In this document: piece after piece, positions 16,411 through 24,522 of the stretch
Layout: every line of letters begins with the position of its first letter
Numbering within the stretch: position 1 is the first letter of the stretch
DNA from: an uncultured Chromatiaceae bacterium
Lineage (GTDB): Bacteria; Pseudomonadota; Gammaproteobacteria; Enterobacterales; Alteromonadaceae
Reading direction: 5' to 3'
Assembly (NCBI GenBank): GCA_946482325.1
Contig: CAMLRA010000004.1
Location: 11,487-75,486, forward strand
Length of the DNA: 64,000 nucleotides
Translations under genes and position numbers: made by a program
The notes under the pieces: generated by a model
The model's input: only the letters and a program-made list of their open reading frames with translations
The model's database searches: none
Told to the model about the DNA's origin: nothing

Positions 16411-16863
16411 TTAACAAGTACCACCCGAATATGGCAGCACCAGCTGTTTGGGCGTATGAGCAGTACAGCCTTCTGTGCAGACATACATAGATTTTTCCAC
16501 AGGATAAATTACGCCTTCACATTCCAGCTCAGCAGCATAACGTTTCACTGTGTAATAAGCCCCCGCCAGCGGCGACTGACCGTCCCTGCGACAACTAAAA
16601 GCTTTGATAAACTCACCATCTAATTGTTGCTGCGGACATTCCTGTTTGAAAGAAATCTCAACATAGTCTGCAAAAGTCGCATCAGTGACTTTTTTATTTT
16701 TCGGGACTGTGTAAAACAGGATCAACTCCCCTTTGTAGCAACCTTCTTTAAAGCCCATGGAGATTTTCATCTTGGTATCTTCATACTCAAAAATCGTGTC
16801 CACGCAGTCCGCACGACCAGCGCCACAACACAATAACAGCATCAATGTCAGTAATGTTTTCAT
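16411..16863 (-). CDS. Small exported Cys-rich protein, paralogue of the previous gene
   Basis: 150 residues from the second of two adjacent ATG codons, preceded by a GGGGGAG ribosome site. The start overlaps the stop codon of the PH-domain gene upstream, so they are co-transcribed and probably translationally coupled. It has a signal peptide (about 1-18), then Glu-Cys-Pro, Phe-Ser-Cys-Arg-Arg-Asp-Gly-Gln-Ser-Pro-Leu-Ala-Gly-Ala-Tyr-Tyr, Tyr-Val-Cys-Thr-Glu-Gly-Cys and a Cys as the last residue, aligned with the following gene. Unknown family. Confidence 0.75.
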   Translation of the reverse strand: MKTLLTLMLLLCCGAGRADCVDTIFEYEDTKMKISMGFKEGCYKGELILFYTVPKNKKVTDATFADYVEISFKQECPQQQLDGEFIKAFSCRRDGQSPLAGAYYTVKRYAAELECEGVIYPVEKSMYVCTEGCTAHTPKQLVLPYSGGTC

Positions 16864-18317
16864 CATCTCCCCCTCGTATTCTCAGGAAGTGTACTGCCGG
16901 TCTCGACATACTGCAGCGCCAGCACCTGTTCGTAGAGTTGTCGTGCTGCAGCGTTGGGAATAGCGGCCAGCGTCAGCTTGCCGTTGGCGGTATGCAGCTG
17001 CACATTCACCATCCGGTGCTGCTGAAAAAACGGCGTTTGTTGCAAACGCGCCTGCTGCACTTGCTGTAGCGGCAACATATACCAGCGCCGGCTGAGGCCG
17101 CCTTGCCACAGATAGATCACATCATCTTGTACCCGGTAGCCATGCCAGCGGTAGTTCAGCCAGGTTTCCAGCAGCCACCAACAACTTAAGCCCAGCGAAA
17201 CCAGCCCTTTCAGCCACAGTGGCGGAATATTGGACTGCCAGATAAGCGCAGTGACCAGCAACACCCCAAGCCCGCTCCAGCAGGCCTGACGGCGAAAATA
17301 CACAGGCACAAACTTCTGTAAATTCTCGTTTTGCACTTCAGGCAGCGGCAACAACTGCTGGGCTCGTAGCTGCAGATCCAGTTCCGACGCAGTTTGCCCC
17401 AGCACCACAAACTTACCTTGTTGTTTGTCAGCTGCAAAACCACGGAATATCAGTGAATAATGACCAAATAACCGCGCCAGCCAAGGCTGATTGACCAGCA
17501 CCAGCTGCACCCGCTGCGCTGAGATCCGCAGTGATTTTTTCAGCACCGCCCCCTGCGTCAACTGCAGTTTTCGGCCATCGCGCTGAAAATGTTGCGGATA
17601 GAGCCAAATCAACGTCATCAGTGTCAGCACCACAGCGATCAGCGCCAGCAACATCAGCACACTCAGCAGCTGTAGCAACAAATTGTGCTGAATATCATAT
17701 TGCTGCAGCAGCGCTTTGCTGGCGTCTGACAACCAATCAATAACCTGCGCATCTCTAAACTGCTGACTCATGCCAAACACCGCCGCCAGCGGCAGCCACA
17801 AATAGGCGTTGTACAAAGTGGCGAGCCAAATCCGGTGAAACGGCGTCGACGCACTGGCTGGCGTATTGGTGGCATGGCCTTGTAACAGCATCAACTGGGC
17901 CTCAGACAAGCCGGTCAGGGCAAATTCCTGTTTTTTGCTGCCGGCGCTATCGAGACTGGCGGCATACAGCGCCAGAGGACGAAAATAAAATGGTTGTTTA
18001 ACCTGTAGCTCCTGCACCCGCGCCTGCGGCAGCAACAGCTTCTCTTTGTGCAGCAGGCCTTTTTCCAGTTCGATACCCTGCGCCGTGACGCGAAACCGGC
18101 TGCAGCGCCAGGCTATCAGCGCCCGCGCCACAATCAAGAGGGCCAACAGCGTCAGCGCATAAGGCATATAAGCAGCATATTTGTCGCGCGAGGACAACAC
18201 CGCGCCGCCGAGGATAAAACCAAAAAATTCCCAGGCCGATTTACCCAATAACGGTAGCAGCGCCCAGGCTGACACCCGCTGCCAGGTGCTGGTTGGCGGC
18301 GCGGCTTCAGGCAACAT
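16863..18317 (-). CDS. PH-domain (bPH2) membrane protein, YdbT-like
   Basis: 484 residues with paired hydrophobic segments near residues 16-60, 170-240 and 345-385, each preceding a bacterial PH (bPH2) domain. This tripled layout matches YdbT-type proteins. It overlaps the YdbS-like gene by 11 bases, the usual ydbS-ydbT pairing. In Bacillus the pair is reported to protect against an antimicrobial peptide. In Gram-negatives the role is unproven. It is translationally coupled to the small exported gene downstream. Confidence 0.85.
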   Translation of the reverse strand: MLPEAAPPTSTWQRVSAWALLPLLGKSAWEFFGFILGGAVLSSRDKYAAYMPYALTLLALLIVARALIAWRCSRFRVTAQGIELEKGLLHKEKLLLPQARVQELQVKQPFYFRPLALYAASLDSAGSKKQEFALTGLSEAQLMLLQGHATNTPASASTPFHRIWLATLYNAYLWLPLAAVFGMSQQFRDAQVIDWLSDASKALLQQYDIQHNLLLQLLSVLMLLALIAVVLTLMTLIWLYPQHFQRDGRKLQLTQGAVLKKSLRISAQRVQLVLVNQPWLARLFGHYSLIFRGFAADKQQGKFVVLGQTASELDLQLRAQQLLPLPEVQNENLQKFVPVYFRRQACWSGLGVLLVTALIWQSNIPPLWLKGLVSLGLSCWWLLETWLNYRWHGYRVQDDVIYLWQGGLSRRWYMLPLQQVQQARLQQTPFFQQHRMVNVQLHTANGKLTLAAIPNAAARQLYEQVLALQYVETGSTLPENTRGR

Positions 18318-18840
18318 CAGACAGCGCCTCCTGCGGGATCAGCTGACTCAGTAACTGGCACAGCCGCTGCGCTTCGTCGTATTCGATATCGATCAGCGCC
18401 GCCTCAGCATGCAAACCACCAGCGGTAAAGACTTTCAGCGTGGCGAGGCCATAATGTTTTTGCAGCGGTCCCTGACTGACGGTGACATGCTGCACCCGCG
18501 TCAACGGGATCAGCACTGCCTGTCGCCACCAGACGCCTGACTCCAGCAAAAAATCCTGCCTACGCAGCAAATACCGCGTCCGCATCAGCTGAAACGGCAG
18601 CCACAGCTGTAATAAAAAACCGGCCAGTAACACTAAACCCAACATGGCATGCAGCGCCAATTCGCCGCCACTCAGCACAATCAGCAACACCAACACTGCC
18701 AGCGGCAGCAATGTCAGCCCCAGCCACAGCCAGCGCCGTTTGCCTAGTGCCGGCTCCGGCAGCTGTTGCCAGTCCTGCGGCAGCGGCGCACTCAGACATT
18801 CGTTTTGTAAAAATGTGGCGTCGAGTAATTGGTTGGGCAT
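18307..18840 (-). CDS. PH-domain (bPH2) membrane protein, YdbS-like
   Basis: 177 residues. Two adjacent hydrophobic helices (about 38-82) are followed by a single bPH2 domain with the usual Tyr-Leu-Leu-Arg-x-x-Asp-Phe and Leu-Thr-Arg-Val-Gln-His-Val-x-Val-x-Gly-Pro-Leu-Gln-Lys segments. It is the first gene of a leftward operon with the YdbT-like gene and the two Cys-rich exported proteins. The start at 18840 has only a weak ribosome site. Confidence 0.85.
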   Translation of the reverse strand: MPNQLLDATFLQNECLSAPLPQDWQQLPEPALGKRRWLWLGLTLLPLAVLVLLIVLSGGELALHAMLGLVLLAGFLLQLWLPFQLMRTRYLLRRQDFLLESGVWWRQAVLIPLTRVQHVTVSQGPLQKHYGLATLKVFTAGGLHAEAALIDIEYDEAQRLCQLLSQLIPQEALSDVA

Positions 18841-19046
18841 GTGGGTCAGGCAATTTTGTGAAAGTGTAACTGCATCTTGCGGAAAATTCCGGGCGTCGGC
18901 AAGGGCGCCAGTGATATTTGTTAACAGCTTTGTTGCAAATAGTTGCTGCGTAGTACTGTGGATAAAATCGCTTACAAATCGACCTGTTGTGCTGACAATT
19001 CATTAGTAGTAGCTTTAGATGCTACCAAACAAATACAGAGCCAAAA

Positions 19047-19943
19047 ATGAGTACAGTCCGCCTGCAACAGCTGGGGTTTACTGCCCTGGAAACCGATATT
19101 TATCTGGCACTGCTGCGCCACGGCGAGATGACCGGTTATGCCGTTGCCAAGCAGGTCGGTAAAGTGGTGGCGAACGTCTACAAGGCGCTGGAGTCTTTGC
19201 ATCAAAAAGGCGCGGTATTGCAGCTGCAGCAGGAGCAAAAACGTTATGCCGCGGTGCCCTGGCGCCAGTTGCTCGACCACGAGCAGCGCAAATTCAGCCA
19301 GACGCTCACTGAACTCGCGACCGAGCTGGAACAGCTGCCGGCGGCGGATACGCAGGAAGCGGTGTATCAGCTGAAAAATCCGGACCAATTGCTCTATGAC
19401 TGCCGGCAGCTTTGCCGCGAAGCGCAAGGCTTGCTACTGGCCGACCTACAACCGGCAGCGGTGCCGTTACTGGCTGAGGAACTCATCGCCGCAGCGGCGC
19501 GTGGTGTCGAAGTGCGGGTGAAAATCTATGAACCGGCTGACTTGCCCGGTGTACAGCTGACGCTGCGCGCCAATGGCCGCGAGGTGTACGGCAAAACTGC
19601 CGACGTCAGTCTGAAGCTGGTGGCCGATGGGAATAACTTTGTTTTAGGCCTGCTCAGCAGCGATCTCAGCCGGGTCATTCAAGCCTTCAAAAGCCGCAGT
19701 GCGCTGTTAAATATGAGCCTGTTTTGCGGCCTGGTGTACGAATTGGTCCTGACCGAGCTGAAGCAAAGCCTGGCCAATAACGATTTGGCGCGCTCGCAGC
19801 AAATCCTGTTGCAAACCGCGCATTTACATCCATTTAGTACAGAAAATCAGGTATTTGACCAATTTAATCAACGTTATAGCGCAGCGCGGCTTGATGCCAG
19901 TTCCAGCCAAAACAGCCAGCCAGTTCAGGGAGAATCCGTATGA
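19047..19943 (+). CDS. TrmB-family transcriptional regulator
   Basis: 298 residues. The N-terminal winged helix (about 5-70) reads Leu-Gln-Gln-Leu-Gly-Phe-Thr-Ala-Leu-Glu-Thr-Asp-Ile-Tyr-Leu-Ala-Leu-Leu, typical of TrmB, with a recognition region Asn-Val-Tyr-Lys-Ala-Leu-Glu-Ser-Leu. A coiled-coil stretch follows, and from about residue 110 a PLD-like TrmB effector domain. TrmB proteins are common in archaea as sugar-responsive regulators and scattered in bacteria. It overlaps the next gene by 4 bases (ATGA), so it probably controls, and is co-translated with, the serine hydrolase. Confidence 0.88.
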   Translation: MSTVRLQQLGFTALETDIYLALLRHGEMTGYAVAKQVGKVVANVYKALESLHQKGAVLQLQQEQKRYAAVPWRQLLDHEQRKFSQTLTELATELEQLPAADTQEAVYQLKNPDQLLYDCRQLCREAQGLLLADLQPAAVPLLAEELIAAAARGVEVRVKIYEPADLPGVQLTLRANGREVYGKTADVSLKLVADGNNFVLGLLSSDLSRVIQAFKSRSALLNMSLFCGLVYELVLTELKQSLANNDLARSQQILLQTAHLHPFSTENQVFDQFNQRYSAARLDASSSQNSQPVQGESV

Positions 19944-21445
19944 AACCTTTGCTGAGCCAGCTCAAACCGTTTTCCAGCCTGTTCCTGCTCTGCAGCAGCC
20001 TGCTCGCCCCCGCCATGGCGCAGTCGCTGACAGCAGAAGATTTTACCGAACTGGACCAAGCCATCACCGCGCTGAAAACTCAGGCCGGTTTGCCCTTTGG
20101 CAGCGCCATTGCGCTGGTGCACAACGGCAAACTGATTTACCAGCATCACAGCGGCTATGCAGATATTCAGCGCCAGCTACCGGTCAACAGCGACACGGCC
20201 TTTTACATCGCGTCCGCCACCAAGCCATTCACGGCATTGGCTTTTTTACTGCTGGCACAACAAGGTAAAGTCGACCTCAATCAAAGCCTGCAGCAGATGT
20301 GGCCGCAGCAGAAGTTTCCCAATATCGACGCCAGCCGCATCACACTGCGCCAGTTGCTGACCCATCAGTCTGGTATCGATAATCAGCCACTGGTCTGGGC
20401 CACGGCATACAGCGGCATCCATACACCGCAGACGCTGACCACGCTCACCGCTTCGTCGGTGCCGGACGCGGAAGCCAAAACCGGTGAATTCCGGTATAGC
20501 AATGTCGGCTATAACATCGCCAGCCTATGGCTCGACGAGCAGAGCGACACCGCCTGGCAGGACCATTTGCAGCAGCTGATTTTTCAACCGCTTGGTATGG
20601 CGCACAGCAGTGCGCGCCAAAGCGAAGCGGCAAAGTGGCCACTGGCGTTGCCTTATTCGCTGCTGAAAAGTGCCGGGCCGCTGTATCTGCAAAAGACCGA
20701 TGCGACTATGCATGCCGCCGGCGGTATGTTTGCGACAGCCGGCGATTTAGCCAAATTTGTCGCAGCGCAATTGCCTGGCGCGAAAAGTCCGCTGCCGACC
20801 GAAGTGCTCAGTCAATCACAGCAAACCCAGGTTACCACCGACAGCAACTACGGCGATTTTCAGCGCACCGGCTATGCCTTCGGCTGGTACACCGGGCCTT
20901 ACAAAGGCGAGGCGATGCTGCATCATTTTGGTGGTTTTCCGGGTTACAGCGCGCATTTATCTTTGATACCGGCCCGGCAGACAGGGCTGGTGATTCTGCA
21001 TAATGAAGACGTGCTCAGCCGCGACCTGAATAATCTGATTGCTGATTATTGCTACGGCCTGCTACTCGGTGATGCCGGCACTAAAACCAGAGTCAAAGCC
21101 GGTTTTGCCAAATTACAGCAAAAACTGACGCAGCTGCCGGCGATGAAACTAGCGCAACAGCAAAAAATCGAGCGCCGCAAAACGCTGCTGAGCCTGCCGC
21201 CCACCAGTTATGTCGGCCGTTATCTGCATCCACAGCTTGGCGAGATGACGCTGAGTCTCAACCCCCAGCAACAGCTGGTTTTTCGCTGGGGCGCACTGCA
21301 GGCCATCGCCACTGGTTTTGATACAACGGACGAACTGCGGCTGGAATTGGTGCCCAATTCCGGCGAAGTGGTCAAATTCGCTGTCACCCAAGACAAGGTG
21401 CAGCACCTGACACTCAGCGGCATGACCTTTAGTAAACAGCGCTGA
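19940..21445 (+). CDS. Periplasmic serine hydrolase, class C beta-lactamase-like
   Basis: 501 residues with a signal peptide (about 1-29). The beta-lactamase/D-Ala-D-Ala carboxypeptidase-fold domain has Ser-Ala-Thr-Lys (SxxK), Tyr-Ser-Asn (YxN) and His-Phe-Gly-Gly (the third box). A C-terminal beta-rich extension of about 120 residues, with Tyr-Val-Gly-Arg-Tyr typical of DUF3471-like lipocalin domains, follows. Such proteins are usually esterases or peptidases acting on D-amino-acid peptides rather than true beta-lactamases. It is the second gene of a two-gene operon with a TrmB regulator. Confidence 0.85.
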   Translation: MKPLLSQLKPFSSLFLLCSSLLAPAMAQSLTAEDFTELDQAITALKTQAGLPFGSAIALVHNGKLIYQHHSGYADIQRQLPVNSDTAFYIASATKPFTALAFLLLAQQGKVDLNQSLQQMWPQQKFPNIDASRITLRQLLTHQSGIDNQPLVWATAYSGIHTPQTLTTLTASSVPDAEAKTGEFRYSNVGYNIASLWLDEQSDTAWQDHLQQLIFQPLGMAHSSARQSEAAKWPLALPYSLLKSAGPLYLQKTDATMHAAGGMFATAGDLAKFVAAQLPGAKSPLPTEVLSQSQQTQVTTDSNYGDFQRTGYAFGWYTGPYKGEAMLHHFGGFPGYSAHLSLIPARQTGLVILHNEDVLSRDLNNLIADYCYGLLLGDAGTKTRVKAGFAKLQQKLTQLPAMKLAQQQKIERRKTLLSLPPTSYVGRYLHPQLGEMTLSLNPQQQLVFRWGALQAIATGFDTTDELRLELVPNSGEVVKFAVTQDKVQHLTLSGMTFSKQR

Positions 21446-21572
21446 AGAAAAACCAGCGGCCAAAAAATCAGTGGCAGCAAACAGCGCTTTGACCGGTATC
21501 GTTTTTGCCCCTATGATAGCGCCAACTTGTTGAACTTATTATCAATCGTCTGGAAAGCAGACAGGAATAACC

Positions 21573-22043
21573 ATGAAAATAGCTTTGATTGTGATAGTTG
21601 CCGCCGCGGTTTTGTATTATTTCTACAACAGCATCAATAACCAGAAAATAGCCACGCAGAATATCGAGTTGGGTGAGGTGTTTCTGGCCGACAACGCGAA
21701 ACGGGACGGCGTGAAAACCACCGCTTCCGGCTTGCAATATGAAGTACTGAATAGCGGCAACGGCGACAAACATCCCACTGAAGTGTCCACCGTCAACGTG
21801 CATTACCACGGCACTCTGACCGACGGCACCGTGTTTGACTCCTCAGTGGAACGCGGCGAACCCATCAGCTTTCCGCTAAACCGGGTGATTAAAGGCTGGA
21901 CTGAAGGCGTACAGCTGATGAAAAAAGGCGATAAATTCCGTTTTTATATTCCAGCCAATCTCGGTTACGGCAGCCGCAGTGCCGGTAAAATACCACCAGG
22001 CTCTGTGCTGATTTTTGATGTTGAACTGCTGGCGATTGAGTAA
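21573..22043 (+). CDS. FKBP-type peptidyl-prolyl cis-trans isomerase, membrane anchored
   Basis: 156 residues. The first 20 residues are a hydrophobic signal or anchor. From about 60 onward a complete FKBP domain is visible: Val-x-Val-His-Tyr-His-Gly-Thr-Leu-x-Asp-Gly-x-Val-Phe-Asp-Ser-Ser, Gly-Trp-x-Glu-Gly-Val, and Ala-Asn-Leu-Gly-Tyr-Gly-Ser-Arg. It catalyses proline isomerisation in the periplasm. It lacks the N-terminal dimerisation domain of FkpA/Mip, so it resembles the short FkpB-like exported forms. Confidence 0.9.
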   Translation: MKIALIVIVAAAVLYYFYNSINNQKIATQNIELGEVFLADNAKRDGVKTTASGLQYEVLNSGNGDKHPTEVSTVNVHYHGTLTDGTVFDSSVERGEPISFPLNRVIKGWTEGVQLMKKGDKFRFYIPANLGYGSRSAGKIPPGSVLIFDVELLAIE

Positions 22044-22050
22044 TACCAAA

Positions 22051-22076
22051 CGCCGGCCCAACACCACGGGCCGGCG
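22051..22076. terminator. Hairpin between convergent FKBP and exported NTF2-like genes
   Basis: A 9-base G+C-only stem (22051-22059 with 22068-22076) with an 8-base loop begins 7 bases after the FKBP stop and 15 bases from the stop of the convergent gene. No T-run is present on either side. Confidence 0.5.
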
Positions 22077-22090
22077 TCACTGAGCTGCGG

Positions 22091-22540
22091 TTATTTCGCC
22101 GGTTTGACCGTACCGCTCCAGGATTTACTGACCACCCGCCACTGACCATCCACTTTCGTCATCGCCAGATAGTCCACCCCCAGCCATTGCGGATAATCCA
22201 GCATCACTTTGACCACCGCGCCGGTGTCGGTGATATCAAGGATTTGGTATTGGCGGTGTCGCTGATCTTCATCAGCGGCAGGTTCAAAGCCTTTGGCCCA
22301 CTCGGCGCCTGAGACATTGACCACTTTTTGTTGTTTCTTCGAATAACCGACCACCACAGTATCCTGCAGGATCACCCGGTGTGCTTTGGCCGCATCACCT
22401 TGCTCAAATGCCTGCATCATCGTTTGCATCTGTTGGTCGATGGCGGCGTATTCAGCGTGTTGCTTGAGCGCCGGGTTGGCCGTAGCGGCAAAACTCAGGC
22501 TCAGGACAGCAGCGGCGCAAAAGGTAGTGAATGTGTTCAT
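22091..22540 (-). CDS. Exported SnoaL/NTF2-like protein
   Basis: 149 residues from the ATG at 22540 (AAGGA upstream), starting a signal peptide that ends near residue 21. The mature part has the cone-fold pattern of NTF2/lumazine-binding-like proteins: a first helix with Gln-Gln-Met-Gln-Thr-Met-Met-Gln-Ala-Phe-Glu-Gln-Gly-Asp, a central Val-Val-Val-Gly-Tyr, and a last strand Lys-Val-Asp-Gly-Gln-Trp-Arg-Val-Val-Ser-Lys-Ser-Trp. The role is unknown. It follows the exported DJ-1-like gene by 33 bases on the same strand, so the two may form one operon. Confidence 0.75.
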   Translation of the reverse strand: MNTFTTFCAAAVLSLSFAATANPALKQHAEYAAIDQQMQTMMQAFEQGDAAKAHRVILQDTVVVGYSKKQQKVVNVSGAEWAKGFEPAADEDQRHRQYQILDITDTGAVVKVMLDYPQWLGVDYLAMTKVDGQWRVVSKSWSGTVKPAK

Positions 22541-22573
22541 AGGTATTTTTCCTTTTATGATTAAAATCAATGC

Positions 22574-23368
22574 TTAATTCTTGGCTGTGGCTTGCTGCTG
22601 TTGCAGGATCTGCACAACAGCCCGCGCCACCAACGGCGCCGACGGATAGTTCTGGCCTGTGACTAAACGGCCATCGACTTCGATATAGGGTTTTTCCGGG
22701 TCCGGCGCTTTAAACAAACCACCATGGGCTTCGATGGTCTGACGCATGGCAAAGGGCAGGTGCGGGAAATATGCAGCGGTTTTGTCTTCATGGTCTTCCG
22801 GATAACCGGTGACCCGTTTACCGGCCAGCAGATACCGACCATTACTGAGTTTGATGCGGACGATACCGGCAGTGCCGTGACACACCGCAGAGACCACACC
22901 GTTGTGTTCTTCATAGATCTGCCGGGTGATGCGTTGCAGGCCGGCATCCTCTGGCACCTGATACATCGCATTGCTGCCACCGACGTAATACACAGCACGA
23001 TAGCGGCTGGCATCAATCTGGTCCGGCGTCAGGGTTTGGGTCAACCCCGCCATAATGCGCTGATCTTGCAGACGTTCGGTTAGACGTGGCCCCAGTGCTT
23101 TGGGATCGATGGGGACAGCACCACCGGCCGGTGAGACAAAATCAACAGCGAAACCTGCGCTGTGAAAGGTATCCCAGGCATGCACCACTTCCCCAAAACT
23201 AATCACGGCAGGTAAAGTGGAATTACCATGAAAAGGCTGGCTGGACAGCACAAATAACACCCGGCCGCTGGCACTTTGTGTGGCATCTGTCGGGGCCGCC
23301 TGCACTGTATGCAGCAGGCCACAATAAAGCAGCCCTATCAGCAGTTGATAACATTTTCTCCAAATCAT
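22574..23368 (-). CDS. Exported DJ-1/PfpI-family protein
   Basis: 264 residues from the ATG at 23368, which has GGAG about 8 bases upstream. An upstream ATG at 23383 lacks one. The signal peptide ends near Val-Gln-Ala. The class I glutamine amidotransferase-like domain has the nucleophile elbow Ser-Ala-Val-Cys-His-Gly with Cys163 and a conserved acidic residue in Ser-Phe-Gly-Glu (Glu60). It resembles Hsp31/glyoxalase-III-type members, which are usually cytosolic, so export is unusual. It is probably a periplasmic glyoxalase, deglycase-type or chaperone protein (inference). Confidence 0.85.
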   Translation of the reverse strand: MIWRKCYQLLIGLLYCGLLHTVQAAPTDATQSASGRVLFVLSSQPFHGNSTLPAVISFGEVVHAWDTFHSAGFAVDFVSPAGGAVPIDPKALGPRLTERLQDQRIMAGLTQTLTPDQIDASRYRAVYYVGGSNAMYQVPEDAGLQRITRQIYEEHNGVVSAVCHGTAGIVRIKLSNGRYLLAGKRVTGYPEDHEDKTAAYFPHLPFAMRQTIEAHGGLFKAPDPEKPYIEVDGRLVTGQNYPSAPLVARAVVQILQQQQATAKN

Positions 23369-23418
23369 CGGGTAAAGCTCCATTGGTTAAAGGAGCCTTT
23401 ACCTTAAACAGAAGTTAG

Positions 23419-24474
23419 TTAACCTACTGTCTTGTCAGCGGTTTCCGTACTACTGAAAGCTGTTTTAGCAGTCAGATGACGCTCGCGAAACGCAGCGGGG
23501 GTGCATGCATTGGCCTTTTTGAACGCGGCATAAAAGGTTGACAGCGACTGAAAGCCGGCCGCTTCGGCGATAGCTTCCAACGTCTGATCCGGCTGTTGCA
23601 GTAACAGCCGCTCGGTCTCTGCGACACGCAGCCGGGCGATATATTGTTTAAACGAGGTGCCGTTATTGTCATTTAGTAACTGCGACAGCCGCGCCTGCGG
23701 CAAACCACAGCGGCGGGACAGGCGCGCCAGCGTCAGGCCGGGGTCCAGGTAGAGTTTTTCCCGCGCCATCAAATCAGCCAAAGCCTGCAGCTCGGCGTCA
23801 GCCTCAGCGGCCGGAATGCGCCGGTCCTGATAAGGCTCGACTGGCGCTTCTCCCTGGCGCCAGGCCCAGCCGATGGCGACACACAGATACAGCACAAAAG
23901 AAAACGATAAAGCACCGACGATATAAGAAGTAAACCCAGAAGTGAAATAAGCCAGCCAAATCAGCCACAAACCACCGTGCACTGCCAACAACAACCAACG
24001 CGCACTGCCTGCGGGTAAACACCTACGCTGTTGCAACAATAACACTGTGCTGATGAGCAGATACACCAGCCACAGCCAGTTTACGGTACTCACAATAGGG
24101 CCATGCCAGATGGATGCGTGCGCGGCATAAGGCCACAACAGATTCAGCGCCAGCGCAATCAGCCCTAGTGCACTGGCGTGCCAGATTTCAATGCGGCCAA
24201 GCGTCGGTGTCAGGCTGGCGCGGGTATAAAAATATAATGCCGGGCCAATCAGTAAACACGCCGTCAGACCAGCCTGCATCACGGGTGCCGGCGTATCCGG
24301 CAGAAAATAAAACGCCACCGATTTACCGGTGCGCACACTGACCATCAGGATCAACACCGCCAGCGCCCGTTGCGCCAGAGCAGATGTGCCGGTCAGCCAC
24401 AAATAAAGCGCCAGCGCTACGCCATTAAAAGCGCCGAGCGCCGAGAAGAAAAACAACAGATGGTCGTTAAACAT
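23419..24474 (-). CDS. AraC-family regulator with N-terminal membrane domain
   Basis: 351 residues. About seven hydrophobic segments occupy residues 5-210 and an AraC/XylS double helix-turn-helix occupies about 235-335 (Leu-Ala-Arg-Leu-Ser-Arg-Arg-Cys-Gly-Leu-Pro-Gln and Ala-Glu-Ala-Ala-Gly-Phe-Gln-Ser-Leu-Ser-Thr-Phe-Tyr-Ala-Ala-Phe-Lys). This is a membrane-bound one-component regulator. It lies just upstream of, and on the same strand as, the exported DJ-1-like gene, its most likely target. Confidence 0.9.
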   Translation of the reverse strand: MFNDHLLFFFSALGAFNGVALALYLWLTGTSALAQRALAVLILMVSVRTGKSVAFYFLPDTPAPVMQAGLTACLLIGPALYFYTRASLTPTLGRIEIWHASALGLIALALNLLWPYAAHASIWHGPIVSTVNWLWLVYLLISTVLLLQQRRCLPAGSARWLLLAVHGGLWLIWLAYFTSGFTSYIVGALSFSFVLYLCVAIGWAWRQGEAPVEPYQDRRIPAAEADAELQALADLMAREKLYLDPGLTLARLSRRCGLPQARLSQLLNDNNGTSFKQYIARLRVAETERLLLQQPDQTLEAIAEAAGFQSLSTFYAAFKKANACTPAAFRERHLTAKTAFSSTETADKTVG

Positions 24475-24522
24475 GGCCAGTCCTGTGCCGTGCTGGACAA
24501 AAAATGTTATTGAATCATCCGG

